Shown one piece after another: positions 36,141 through 45,033 of a DNA stretch of 64,000 bases (position 1 is its first letter; each line of letters opens with the position of its first letter). A program made the position numbers and the translations under genes. Source of the stretch: Bifidobacterium sp. B4142 (lineage in GTDB: Bacteria; Actinomycetota; Actinomycetes; Actinomycetales; Bifidobacteriaceae); the NCBI RefSeq assembly GCF_026537325.1, contig NZ_JAFNMJ010000005.1:62001-126000 (forward strand). Reading direction: 5' to 3'. The notes under the pieces were generated by a model. It searched no databases, was not told the origin of the DNA, and saw nothing but the letters and a program-made list of their open reading frames with translations.

Positions 36141-37154
36141 ATGGCTGCAAACAACAAGGATCACCGACAACGCAAAAGGGCCACGCGCACGGATGTGGCC
36201 AAGCTGGCTAATGTCTCCACAGCCGTGGTCAGCTACGTATTCAACAATGGGCCCAGGGCTGTGGCTCCGAACACATCCAAGCGGGTGCGCGAGGCGGCGA
36301 AGCTGCTGAACTACCACCCCAACCCCACGGCGCGCGCCCTGCGCACCGGCTATTCCAAGATGCTGGGGGTCATTGTGCCGGATTCTTCCAACCCATTCAG
36401 CGCCGGCATCTACGACGAGCTGCAGACGGTGGCCATGCGGCGGGGATACTCGGTTCTCTTCATGAACGTGCGCAGCGACCCCGAATTGGAGGAGCAGGCC
36501 ATCAGACAGCTGCTGGAGCGCAACGTCGATGCCATTTTCCTCTCATCCTCACGCAGCTACGCACAGCTGAGCATGGCTCATCTCGAGGAGAGTCGCTTCG
36601 TCTTCATGGACCAGCCCAACCGGGTGAGCAATGCCAAGAGCGTGTCGACCGATTTCTTCCACTCTGGCCTGACCGCCACCCAACACCTGATCAAGCACCG
36701 GCACTGCAGCGTCGACATGCTCTTCGGCGGCTCCCCCGACGACCGGGGCGACGCCCGCATCCAGGGCTGGTATGCGGCCCATCAGAACGCCAACCTTCCC
36801 GCCGGCAGGATTCGCCAGGCCTTCTTCACACGCGAGGGCGGCTACCGCGCCACCTTGGACCTGATTGACAGCGGCAGACCACCCCAGGCCATCTTCGCCG
36901 GATCGGACCTGGAGGCCATGGGTGCTTTGCGAGCCCTGCATGAACGCGGGCTGCGCATTCCCGAGGATGTAGCCATCGTCTCCTTTGACGGCACCATCGA
37001 CTCCCTCTACACCTGGCCTCAGCTGACCACCATGCAGCAGGACACTGCGAAAATTGCCGCCTGCGCCATCAATGCGGCCTTGGAGCCGGACCAGGTCCCC
37101 GACGTGCAGATCATCAAGGCGGATCTAGCCATCCGTCACTCCTGTGGCTGCTGA
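36141..37154 (+). CDS. LacI-family transcriptional regulator
   Basis: A 337-residue regulator with an N-terminal helix-turn-helix (RTDVAKLANVSTAVVSYVFNN, about 15-35), the hinge helix (about 55-65) and a sugar-binding core (GVIVPDSSNPFSAGIYDEL and onwards). It is divergent from the alpha-galactoside operon, whose promoter contains a site shared with its own promoter, so it most likely represses that operon until galactoside or a product is present. The C-terminus ends in a Cys-Gly-Cys not typical of the family. Confidence 0.92.
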   Translation: MAANNKDHRQRKRATRTDVAKLANVSTAVVSYVFNNGPRAVAPNTSKRVREAAKLLNYHPNPTARALRTGYSKMLGVIVPDSSNPFSAGIYDELQTVAMRRGYSVLFMNVRSDPELEEQAIRQLLERNVDAIFLSSSRSYAQLSMAHLEESRFVFMDQPNRVSNAKSVSTDFFHSGLTATQHLIKHRHCSVDMLFGGSPDDRGDARIQGWYAAHQNANLPAGRIRQAFFTREGGYRATLDLIDSGRPPQAIFAGSDLEAMGALRALHERGLRIPEDVAIVSFDGTIDSLYTWPQLTTMQQDTAKIAACAINAALEPDQVPDVQIIKADLAIRHSCGC

Positions 37155-37223
37155 TACGACAAACTATCCAAACCATGGATAATATCCAGAGCTTTTCATC
37201 AATACAGACCTGCAACATATACC

Positions 37224-37268
37224 AAAAAGACGCTGGCATCATCACCGCAAAGGCAATAGACGCCAGCG
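37224..37268 (-). terminator. Terminator after the AhpF-like gene
   Basis: Read on the minus strand, CGCTGGC and GCCAGCG pair around 24 bases and are followed by TCTTTTT. It lies 35 bases past the stop at 37303. Confidence 0.65.
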
Positions 37269-37302
37269 CCTTCTCAGACTCTGTTCAGGCTCAGACGCAG
37301 GG

Positions 37303-39054
37303 TCAGGCCCCAATCAGATCCAGCATTTCAGGTACGGACTTCTTGCCGAACTCCACGGTCTCCTGTCCGTCCTTGCGGATCACAATGCAGGGGACGCTCA
37401 TGACCTGGTATTGATCCTTCAGCTCAGGGAAGCGGGCCAGGTCGTAAGCCTCGGCGCGCACCTTGCCGTTCTGGGCCGCCACCCGCTGGGCGGACAGGAC
37501 CGTAGTCGGGCACATGGTGCAGGTCAGGGAGACCAGCATCATCACGTCCACCCGGTCCTTGATGGCATCGATCCGGTCCGAGGTGGGCTGATCAACCTGC
37601 TGCCCGGGGCCCGCCGCATTGTAGAGGGCCAGGACGAAGGAGTTGAACTCGTGGCCGCTGGGCACGCCATGGAAGGCCAATCCGGTCGGCTGGGAGACGC
37701 CCTGGTCGTCCAGCCGGCAGATGCGCACGCTGGGACGTGCATCAGGCAGGTCGCTGGAGGGATCGTAGTCCTTGCTGTCCTCGTCCGTGCGGGAGTCGAC
37801 CCTGACGGTCAGCTTGCCGTCGGAGAGCCCGACCAGCTCATCCACGAAGGCCTCCAGCTCCTTGGAGACCTGGCTGCCGTCCAGATCCAGGGCCAGCTCC
37901 AGCTTTCCGGTCATCTTGCCGAAGACCATGCCCAGCTGTTTGCGGATGTCCGGCCCGAAGAAGCCGGAGGTCTTGGCCAGGGCCTGGCCGTCCTCCTGGG
38001 CCACAGGCGCGGGCGAGGTGCCCGAGGCCAGGGCGGAGTTCTCGGCCTGCCGCTCGGAACGGGCGTAGGGGGAGTCCTCGGGCCGCGGCGGCACCAGGCC
38101 GGTCTTGTCCGACATGTTGGAGGCGTAGCGCTCCAGCTCCACGGCGGCCACAGCCCCATCGGAGGCGGCGGTGATGACCTGCCGCAGGTTCTTGACCCGC
38201 AGATCCCCGGCGGCGTAGATGCCTGGCACCGAGGTCTCCAGGTAGTCGTGGGTCAGCACGTACCCGTGGTCATCCAGATCCACCACGCCCTTGAGCATGC
38301 CGGTCTGGGGCACGTAGCCAGCGAAGACGAAGACGCCAAAGGTGCCGCCATCCTGGGGCTTCCAAGTGGTGGTCTGCCCGCTCTTGCGGTCCAGGATAGC
38401 GGCCTCGACCAGCCCGCCGGGGCCAGCGGAGACTCCCTTGAGCTCGGTGGAGTAATGAATCTCGATCTTGTCGTTCTTCCGGGCCTCGTCAGCCACGGCA
38501 GCATCGCAGGTGAAGTCCTCCTCGCGCACCAGCAGGGTCACCTTGGTGGCGTACTTGGTCAGGAAGACCGACTCCTCAGCGGCTGCGAACCCGCCGCCGA
38601 CCACCAGGACCTCGCGCCCGGTGAAGAACTCGCCATCGCAGGTGGCGCAGTAGGCCACACCGCGGCCCGCATACTCCTGCTCGCCCTGGAAGCCTATCTT
38701 GCGGGGGCTGGCGCCGGTGGCGATCAGGATGCCGAAGGTGCGCAGGTCGCCCCGAGAGGTGTGGACCACCTTGATGTCGCCCTGGGCCTCGATACCTGTG
38801 GCCTCGGCGCTCATGAACTCGGCTCCAAAGTTCTGGGCCTGCTGGCGCATGGTATCGGTCAGCCTGCGGCCATCAGTGCTGGCCACGCCCGGGTAGTTGA
38901 CCACGTCGGCCGTGATGGTGATCTGGCCGCCAAAGTCGTCCTTCTCCAGGATCAGGGTGCGATACCGCGCCCGGGCCAGATAGAGGCCTGCGCTCAGGCC
39001 TGCAGGACCACCGCCGATGACGACCACGTCATAGAGATTCTTGTCTTCCGTCAT
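37303..39054 (-). CDS. AhpF-like flavoprotein: thioredoxin reductase fused to a C-terminal thioredoxin-fold domain
   Basis: A 583-residue protein. Residues 1-320 are a thioredoxin-reductase-type FAD/NADPH module: GGGPAGLSAG at 14-23, redox pair Cys136-A-T-Cys139, and a second nucleotide site VVGGGFAAAEE. After a linker of about 60 residues comes a glutaredoxin/thioredoxin-fold region resembling the N-terminal domain of AhpF, with Cys512-T-M-Cys515. In E. coli AhpF that domain comes first; here the order is reversed. It should pass electrons from NAD(P)H to the peroxiredoxin encoded upstream. The start at 39054 has GAGG about 7 bases before it. A hairpin between the genes may set their ratio. 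Confidence 0.9.
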   Translation of the reverse strand: MTEDKNLYDVVVIGGGPAGLSAGLYLARARYRTLILEKDDFGGQITITADVVNYPGVASTDGRRLTDTMRQQAQNFGAEFMSAEATGIEAQGDIKVVHTSRGDLRTFGILIATGASPRKIGFQGEQEYAGRGVAYCATCDGEFFTGREVLVVGGGFAAAEESVFLTKYATKVTLLVREEDFTCDAAVADEARKNDKIEIHYSTELKGVSAGPGGLVEAAILDRKSGQTTTWKPQDGGTFGVFVFAGYVPQTGMLKGVVDLDDHGYVLTHDYLETSVPGIYAAGDLRVKNLRQVITAASDGAVAAVELERYASNMSDKTGLVPPRPEDSPYARSERQAENSALASGTSPAPVAQEDGQALAKTSGFFGPDIRKQLGMVFGKMTGKLELALDLDGSQVSKELEAFVDELVGLSDGKLTVRVDSRTDEDSKDYDPSSDLPDARPSVRICRLDDQGVSQPTGLAFHGVPSGHEFNSFVLALYNAAGPGQQVDQPTSDRIDAIKDRVDVMMLVSLTCTMCPTTVLSAQRVAAQNGKVRAEAYDLARFPELKDQYQVMSVPCIVIRKDGQETVEFGKKSVPEMLDLIGA

Positions 39055-39115
39055 GAATGCCTCTTCCGAAGGAATGCACGGATGTGCTGGTGTTGGATAC
39101 TGGTCGTGAATACAG

Positions 39116-39157
39116 AAAAGGGAACCCGCCCTGGTCGCTTCCGATCGGCGAGTTCCC
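39116..39157 (-). terminator. Partial terminator between ahpC and the AhpF-like gene
   Basis: On the minus strand GGGAACTCGCC pairs with GGGCGGGTTCCC (small bulges) and is followed by TTTTC. It probably lets some polymerases read through, giving more AhpC than reductase. Confidence 0.7.
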
Positions 39158-39175
39158 GATATTGGCAGCTGCAGA

Positions 39176-39739
39176 TCAGAGCTGACCGACCAGATCCAGG
39201 CTGGGCTCAATGGTGTCCTCGCCGGGCTCCCACTTGGCAGGGCAGACCTGATCGCCGTGCTCGTAGACGAACTGGGAGGCCTGAACGCGGCGCAGCAGCT
39301 CGTCGGCGTTGCGGCCCACGTTGGAGGAGATGACCTCGTAGGCCACGACCTTGCCTTCAGGGGTCAGAATGAAGTCGCCGCGCTCGGCCTTGCCCTCAGC
39401 CTCATTGTAGGTCTGCAGGTCCTTGGCCAGGGTTGCGGTCGGATCGGCCAGCATGGGGTACTGGACCTTGGCGATCTTCTCGTTGGCCTCGTGCCAGGCC
39501 TTGTGGACGAACTCAGTGTCACAGGAGACGGAGTAGATCTCGCAGCCGATCTTCTTGAAGTCCTCGTACTTGCTGGCCAGATCCTCCAGTTCGGTGGGGC
39601 AGACGAAGCTGAAGTCCGCAGGGTAGAAGAAGAGCAGGGACCAGTGTCCCAGCAGATCCTTCTTGGAGACCGGGAAGGTCTTGTTATCCTGGTAGGCCTG
39701 CGTGGTGAACTCAGTCAATTCGTGCTGAAGCTGTGACAT
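39176..39739 (-). CDS. ahpC: Alkyl hydroperoxide reductase C (peroxiredoxin)
   Basis: A 187-residue 2-Cys peroxiredoxin. The peroxidatic Cys47 lies in FVCPTELEDLA and the resolving Cys166 in VCPAKWEPGE. It reduces hydrogen peroxide and organic peroxides in the cytoplasm and is recycled by the flavoprotein encoded next. AhpC is important in bifidobacteria, many of which lack catalase; catalase is not seen in this window. Dps lies 1.8 kb away on the other strand. Confidence 0.96.
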   Translation of the reverse strand: MSQLQHELTEFTTQAYQDNKTFPVSKKDLLGHWSLLFFYPADFSFVCPTELEDLASKYEDFKKIGCEIYSVSCDTEFVHKAWHEANEKIAKVQYPMLADPTATLAKDLQTYNEAEGKAERGDFILTPEGKVVAYEVISSNVGRNADELLRRVQASQFVYEHGDQVCPAKWEPGEDTIEPSLDLVGQL

Positions 39740-39896
39740 GGGAAAATCCTTTCGGGAGCGTTGGGAACGTCGGCCTGAAGCCGAACCTGTCTCCGTATTT
39801 CATGCTAGTCAGGAAGCACTGCATGGGGAAGACAGAGGTTCGCCGCTGGGGTGTGACATAGGGCACATGGGGCGTCCATACCCTAGCATTGAGGTT

Positions 39897-41282
39897 ATGG
39901 CATTATGGCTGAACATCCTGCTCATTCTCTTCTTCCTCCTGATCGGATCCGTCTTCTCGGGGACCGAGCTGGCGCTGGTCTCCCTGCGCGGATCGCAACT
40001 GGAACAGATGGAGCAGCAGGACGCACGCGGCGCCCGGGTGGCCCGCATCGCCCGCGACCCCAATACCTTTCTTTCCGCTGTGCAGATCGGCGTGACACTG
40101 ACAGGCTTTCTCTCGGCCTCCTTCGGCGCATCATCCATCGCCCCCTACGTAGTGCCCGTCCTGACCGGGTGGGGAGTGCACGAGAGCCTGGCCGGCACCC
40201 TGACCACAGTGATCCTGACCCTGATCATCTCCTACTGCTCCATAGTCATCTCCGAGCTGGTGCCCAAGCGGATCGCCATGCAGCGCACCGAGGCCATCGC
40301 CAGGGCCGTCGTCCCGGCCATCGACGTCTTCACCACCCTGTGCAGGCCGTTGATCTGGCTGATCGGCAAAAACACCAACCTCATCGTGCGCATCCTGGGC
40401 TTCGACCCCCAGCAGACCGACACCGAGGTCAGCGATGACGAGCTGCGGATGCTGGTCTCCTCCAACACCAACCTGAGCAAGGACGAGCGGATGATCCTGG
40501 GCGACGTCTTCGATGCCTCCGAGACCAGCGTGGCCGAGGTCATGCGCCCCCGGGCCGACGTGGTCTTCATCGCCGGAGACATGCCACTGCAGGAGGCGGT
40601 CGAATTCGTGCACGACGAGCCCTACTCGCGCTACCCGGTGACCGGACGCGACTTCGACGACGTGCTGGGCTTCGTCCACGTGCGCGACCTGATGGACGTG
40701 CGCAATCCCCAGGCCAAGACCGTGGCCGACGTAACCAGGCCCGGCATCGCCCTGCCCGGCACCTCCAAGCTCCTGCCCAGCCTGGAGAAGCTGCGCAAGA
40801 AAGGCATCCACCTGGCTGTGGTCATCGACGAGTACGGGGGCACCGACGGCATCGTCACCCTGGAGGACATGACCGAGGAGCTGGTAGGCGACATCCGCGA
40901 CGAGTACGACCTGCCTGAGGAACAGAACCCGGCCCATCCCCAGGCAACCGCCTTCGTCAACGGCGTGGCCACGGTTGACGGCGGCATGACGATCGAGGAC
41001 TTCGCGGACCTGACCGGAATCGAGCTGGAGGACGGACCCTACGAGACCCTGGCCGGCTACTTCCTGGCCCAGACCGGGCGGATGGGGCAGGTGGGCGACG
41101 TGGTCCACTCCGACGACGGATATGACATGGTGGTGACCAAGGTGGACGGGCGGCGCATCGAGACCATTGAGGTCAGGCGCCGGCGGGAGGCTGAGGGCCA
41201 GGCTGGCGATAATGACGAAGCCGGAGAAGACGAAGCGGATGAAGACAAGTCGAATCCCGAAGCAGGAGCAGGCCGGGAATAA
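39897..41282 (+). CDS. CNNM/CorC-type membrane protein with CBS domains
   Basis: A 461-residue protein. Residues about 1-190 are the DUF21 (CNNM) membrane region with three to four helices and the signature SGTELALVSLRG. Two CBS domains follow (about 210-330, with VMRPRADVVFI and DEYGGTDGIVTLEDMTEELVGDI) and then a CorC/HlyC domain (about 350-430). The tail is acidic. Relatives transport magnesium or cobalt or help membrane ion balance; the hemolysin name is historical. The ATG at 39897 opens directly on the first helix. It is divergent from ahpC. Confidence 0.92.
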   Translation: MALWLNILLILFFLLIGSVFSGTELALVSLRGSQLEQMEQQDARGARVARIARDPNTFLSAVQIGVTLTGFLSASFGASSIAPYVVPVLTGWGVHESLAGTLTTVILTLIISYCSIVISELVPKRIAMQRTEAIARAVVPAIDVFTTLCRPLIWLIGKNTNLIVRILGFDPQQTDTEVSDDELRMLVSSNTNLSKDERMILGDVFDASETSVAEVMRPRADVVFIAGDMPLQEAVEFVHDEPYSRYPVTGRDFDDVLGFVHVRDLMDVRNPQAKTVADVTRPGIALPGTSKLLPSLEKLRKKGIHLAVVIDEYGGTDGIVTLEDMTEELVGDIRDEYDLPEEQNPAHPQATAFVNGVATVDGGMTIEDFADLTGIELEDGPYETLAGYFLAQTGRMGQVGDVVHSDDGYDMVVTKVDGRRIETIEVRRRREAEGQAGDNDEAGEDEADEDKSNPEAGAGRE

Positions 41283-41514
41283 CCAGAGCGGTTCTAATCT
41301 GACTGAGATTGATTTGACCGAGGCTGGCCGTCAGCCTACGAGCATCCACGCTAGTCAAGGAAAAATGACTGTCAGCGTAGCCGATGGTCCGTGAATGATT
41401 TCACTAGTTGATTCCCGCAAAATCCAAGCGTTTCCTTGCCTTTTCCTCTAGTCTGGAGATACAAGGTCGGGGCTGACCCGACCGCAGGCATAATTTCATA
41501 TTTAAGGAGCGATT

Positions 41515-41994
41515 ATGGCATTGAACTTTACCGTACCGGGACTCGACGAAGCGACCAGCGAGAAGGTCATCTCCATCCTGCAGAGCCGTCTGAGCCAGGA
41601 ACAGGAGACTGCCCTGATTCTCAAGCACGCCCATTGGAACATGAAGGGCAAGGAATTCATCGGCATCCACGAGATGATGGATCCCGAGGTCGATTCGGTG
41701 CTGAACATGGCCGACGAAACCGCAGAGCGCATCGCCACCTTGGGCGGCTCCCCCGCCGGACGGCCCGACGACATCATGAAGAACCGCGACTGGGATGGCA
41801 TCACCATGACCGGCCGCCAGGATGCCCTGGACTACCTGAAGGCCCTGGACACCTACTACACCACCTTCATCAAGCGCGACCGCGAGGCCATTGAGAAGCT
41901 GGACGACCTGGACATCGTCAGCTCCAACATCCTGCAGGACCACGTGCAGGAGCTGGAGCACTTCCAGTGGTTCATGCGCAGCCATCTGTTCTGA
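41515..41994 (+). CDS. dps: Dps-family DNA-protection ferritin
   Basis: A 159-residue ferritin-like protein. HAHWNMKGKEFIGIHEMMD carries the His/Asp residues of the intersubunit ferroxidase centre. Dps forms 12-subunit shells that oxidise and store iron with hydrogen peroxide and protect DNA. AAGGAG lies 7 bases before the ATG. The leader holds a perfect 7-base hairpin (41465-41483, GGTCGGG with CCCGACC), and the gene ends before a strong terminator, so it is monocistronic. The N-terminus lacks the long Lys-rich tail of E. coli Dps. Confidence 0.94.
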   Translation: MALNFTVPGLDEATSEKVISILQSRLSQEQETALILKHAHWNMKGKEFIGIHEMMDPEVDSVLNMADETAERIATLGGSPAGRPDDIMKNRDWDGITMTGRQDALDYLKALDTYYTTFIKRDREAIEKLDDLDIVSSNILQDHVQELEHFQWFMRSHLF

Positions 41995-42052
41995 GTTACT
42001 GAGTTACTCGATTTCTGAGCTCTGAGAGCTCATCGCCGCCTCCGATAGGCGG

Positions 42053-42098
42053 TATGCCAGCGGCCCTGCATCGTAAAAGGTGCAGGGCCGCTGGCATA
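42053..42098 (+). terminator. 18-bp hairpin after dps
   Basis: TATGCCAGCGGCCCTGCA and its exact complement flank a 10-base loop. It lies about 60 bases after the dps stop, with only a weak T tail. Confidence 0.75.
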
Positions 42099-42210
42099 AC
42101 TCTTTGGACAAGATAGAATTGACATTTGGGAGACGGCCGGGCGCCGCCTCATGCCGGGAAGACTGGTCGGCCACGGAAGACCGAACCCTATCCGCCCGAC
42201 CAGGAGCATC

Positions 42211-43677
42211 ATGCCGCCCACGCCCACATTCCCAACATCTCAAATCAATCCACGTCGTCAGGACCCCGAACCATCAGACCCCCGACTTTCGAATTCTCAG
42301 CAGAATTCCAAGCCATCGAATGCCCAACCATCAAATCCACAGCGTGGGCAGGGCGGATCTGACAGGGACCAGCACAACAGACATCATCGTTCAAATTGTT
42401 TCGCAACCCTATCATCCTTGGCTGAAAACGATCGGATCACCGGGCCATTCATGATGGTCTGCGCAGTAGCCGGACTGATCCTGGCCAATCTGCCGAAGGC
42501 CGGGCCAGGCCTGAATGCGCTTGCCGCCTGGGTACCTCTGGATCTGCCGAGCGGGCTGAACCTGTCCTTGAAGGACTGGATACAGGACGGGCTGCTGACC
42601 ATATTCTTCCTGACCATGGGTCTTGACCTGCGCCAGGAAGCTGCCACGGGCACTCTGCGCGACCACAGGCAGGTCCTACTGCCCATGCTGGCCGCTCTAG
42701 GCGGTGTGGCCGTTCCGATCCTGATCTACTGCCTGCTCAACCTGGGCTCCCCCGCTGGTTTGCGTGGCTGGGCTGTCCCAACGGCCACCGATGTGGCCTT
42801 CTCCCTGGCGGCGCTGCAACTGCTTCTGCCCAAGGCCGGGCCCGCCCTGCAGGCCTTTTTGATGACCCTGGCCATCTTCGACGATCTGATTGGCGTCCTG
42901 CTGATAGCCCTGGGCTACTCCAGTTTGGGACAACAGAGCTGGCTGCTTGTCTGCCTAGCCGGCCTTGTGGTCTGGGCCCTGCTGGTCCGAGCGGTGAGCC
43001 GTTCCTCCCAACTCTGGAGACCGTTGATGCTGCTGTTCCTGTTGGGCGCCTTAGCGGGCGGACTTCTGGCCTGGTACGGCCTCTTCAAGGCTGGAATCCA
43101 CCCAGTGTTGGCGGGAGTGGCGATGGGCCTATTGACCCCTGTGGCCAGGTCACGCGAGGCTGAACCATCCGGAGCAGAATCTACCGGGGCCAATCCAGCT
43201 GAGACCAAGACAATAGGAATTGAGCAGAGTTACTCCCGGGCACCATCGCCTGCCGAACAGTTGGATCGCCTGCTGACGCCTTTGAGCGCCCTGGTTGTCC
43301 TGCCCGTGTTTGCTTTCTTCTCGCTATCCATCTCCCTAGATCAGCTGGGGCCCGGACTGCTGACTGACCGCGTCTTTTGGGGCACCACGCTGGGACTGGC
43401 CTTGGGCAAACCCTTAGGAATCATGACCGTGGTGATCCTAGCAGGTCATTTGGGGCTACGGCGGCCTGCTGGCTCCACGACCGGGAACATGATCGGCCTC
43501 TGCCAGCTCTGTGGAATCGGCTTCACCATGTCTTTCTTGATCGCCAACCTGGCGTTCGCCGGATCCCCGCGCCTGAAGCCAGCACTGCTGGGCGTGCTGG
43601 CGGGATCGGTCCTGTCCGTGCTCATCGTGGCCGTCGGCACTATCCCCGGTCGACTGCGTTCCGCTAGGCACACATAG
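42211..43677 (+). CDS. nhaA: NhaA Na+/H+ antiporter
   Basis: A 488-residue protein with about 12 membrane helices. The NhaA signatures are VPTATDVAFSLAAL and the paired aspartates in LAIFDDLIGVLLIAL, which bind Na+ and protons. It expels sodium in exchange for protons and so balances pH and salt. A polar Pro/Ser/Asn/Gln-rich extension of about 65 residues precedes the first helix, and a Ser/Glu/Thr loop of about 45 residues separates two helices (near 310-350), both longer than in E. coli. The ATG at 42211 follows AGGAG; one at 42151 is possible. Confidence 0.9.
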   Translation: MPPTPTFPTSQINPRRQDPEPSDPRLSNSQQNSKPSNAQPSNPQRGQGGSDRDQHNRHHRSNCFATLSSLAENDRITGPFMMVCAVAGLILANLPKAGPGLNALAAWVPLDLPSGLNLSLKDWIQDGLLTIFFLTMGLDLRQEAATGTLRDHRQVLLPMLAALGGVAVPILIYCLLNLGSPAGLRGWAVPTATDVAFSLAALQLLLPKAGPALQAFLMTLAIFDDLIGVLLIALGYSSLGQQSWLLVCLAGLVVWALLVRAVSRSSQLWRPLMLLFLLGALAGGLLAWYGLFKAGIHPVLAGVAMGLLTPVARSREAEPSGAESTGANPAETKTIGIEQSYSRAPSPAEQLDRLLTPLSALVVLPVFAFFSLSISLDQLGPGLLTDRVFWGTTLGLALGKPLGIMTVVILAGHLGLRRPAGSTTGNMIGLCQLCGIGFTMSFLIANLAFAGSPRLKPALLGVLAGSVLSVLIVAVGTIPGRLRSARHT

Positions 43678-43684
43678 GCTTAGC

Positions 43685-43772
43685 TGCCAAGACTCAACCT
43701 CTGCCAGACCCGGTTCCTGCCAGAATCAACCTGTCAAACTGGGTTTTTGGCAGAATCAGTTTTGCCAGAATC
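43685..43772. repeat. Degenerate TGCCAGAATC repeats between convergent genes
   Basis: Five related copies of TGCCAGAATC start near 43685, 43702, 43718, 43748 and 43763 in the 110-base gap after nhaA. Within them CCCGGTT and AACTGGG (ending in five T) can pair and may terminate nhaA transcription. Confidence 0.45.
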
Positions 43773-43787
43773 GGTCCCTTACCAGGC

Positions 43788-44555
43788 TCAGCTGCGACGG
43801 TAAAGCTTGGTGTATGAGCCCTCGGCACGAGGACGAACCACAATCTGGTCGATGTCCACAGTGTCGGGCTGCTCCAAGGCCCAGGTGACGCATCCTGCGA
43901 TGTCGTCGGCGGTCAGCGGGTCGGGCACACCGGCGTAGACCGCGTCAGCCCGGTCGCTATCACCGCCGAACCGCTTCAGGGAGAACTCATCGGTGTGGAC
44001 CAGACCAGGGGCGATATCGACCACGCGCACTGGCTCGCCAATCAGTTCCAGCCGCAGAATGCGGGCCATGACCCGTTCCGCCGCCTTGGAAGCACAGTAT
44101 CCACCGCCGCCCTCGTAGGGCTCGATGCCTGCCGTCGAGGAGATGACGAGAACCGTGCCCTCCGACTCTTTCAGGGCCGGGAGCAGCTTCTGGATGACCC
44201 GCAGGGTGCCGATGACGTTCAGCTCGTACATGCCGCGCCAATCGTCCAGGCTGGAGGTAGCCACCGGGTCCTTGCCAAATGCCGCACCGGCACAGTTGAC
44301 CAGAGCCTTGACCGGTCCACCCTTGAGTACAGCATCGACGGCCACCTGAGTGGAGTCCTCGTCGGTCACATCGCATACCTCATAGGTGAAGTTCTGACCC
44401 AGCTGGTCGGCGAGGGCCTTGAGATTGTCCTCGCGCCGAGCCAGTCCGACCACCTTCCAGCCTTTGTCCACCAAGGCTCGCACACTGGCCTGACCGATGC
44501 CGCTCGAAGCGCCGGTCACCACAGCACGCTTGATTGTCTTCTTGGATTCCGTCAT
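43788..44555 (-). CDS. Short-chain dehydrogenase/reductase
   Basis: A 255-residue SDR enzyme. The cofactor loop is TGASSGIG (about 13-20), the NCAG motif follows near 90, and the catalytic Ser (VISSTAG), Tyr and Lys (YCASKAA) are in place. The ARR after the second strand suggests preference for NADP(H). The closest pattern is the YdfG-like group acting on serine or 3-hydroxy acids, but the substrate is not certain. AAGGAG precedes the ATG at 44555. The 478 bases upstream contain no gene. Confidence 0.88.
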   Translation of the reverse strand: MTESKKTIKRAVVTGASSGIGQASVRALVDKGWKVVGLARREDNLKALADQLGQNFTYEVCDVTDEDSTQVAVDAVLKGGPVKALVNCAGAAFGKDPVATSSLDDWRGMYELNVIGTLRVIQKLLPALKESEGTVLVISSTAGIEPYEGGGGYCASKAAERVMARILRLELIGEPVRVVDIAPGLVHTDEFSLKRFGGDSDRADAVYAGVPDPLTADDIAGCVTWALEQPDTVDIDQIVVRPRAEGSYTKLYRRS

Positions 44556-44794
44556 CTCATCTGCTCCTTCATGATCGATTGCCCCGGATCGGCTCCACAC
44601 TCGCCTCCGGGCCGCAGGGAGCCTGCCTAGCTGCTGCAGGATCGCCCCTCTTCCTCAACGCTAGCGCACCAGCATGGGCTGCGGCAGTCTCCTGTCGGCT
44701 TTGGAGGACAAATGTGGCGCATTAAACCAGCCTCGGGTAGAGTCAGCACGAATCAAATGCAGATCAGCTGAGTCAGAACAGCTCACAGTCAGTT

Positions 44795-44811
44795 CGGTCT
44801 GAATCAGACCG
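44795..44811. promoter_or_regulatory. 17-base palindrome in the gap before the SDR gene
   Basis: CGGTCTGA-A-TCAGACCG is a perfect inverted repeat of 8+1+8, of the size bound by TetR- or GntR-type dimers. It lies 240 bases upstream of the SDR start. Nothing else is recognised in 44556-45033. Confidence 0.35.
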
Positions 44812-45033
44812 CATAGGCAGGTTAGATCTGCACAGACAGAACGCATCAAAAACCAATCCGACTTCGCTCCAAAAGACACAGCAGAGGTTCGGACGCGAAA
44901 TCATCAGCACGTATGATGCCACAGATTCGTAATTTACAAGCTCACATTGCACAAATTCTGAAATCACGTGGAGCTGATGGCTCCGGAATTCATGGCTCTC
45001 GAAGTCATATCTTCATATGTCTAGCTTCTGTAG

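Noticed and set aside
37411-39333. 640-codon plus-strand frame opposite the AhpF-like gene
   Set aside because: Antisense shadow with Gly/Val/His/Gln bias and no motif.
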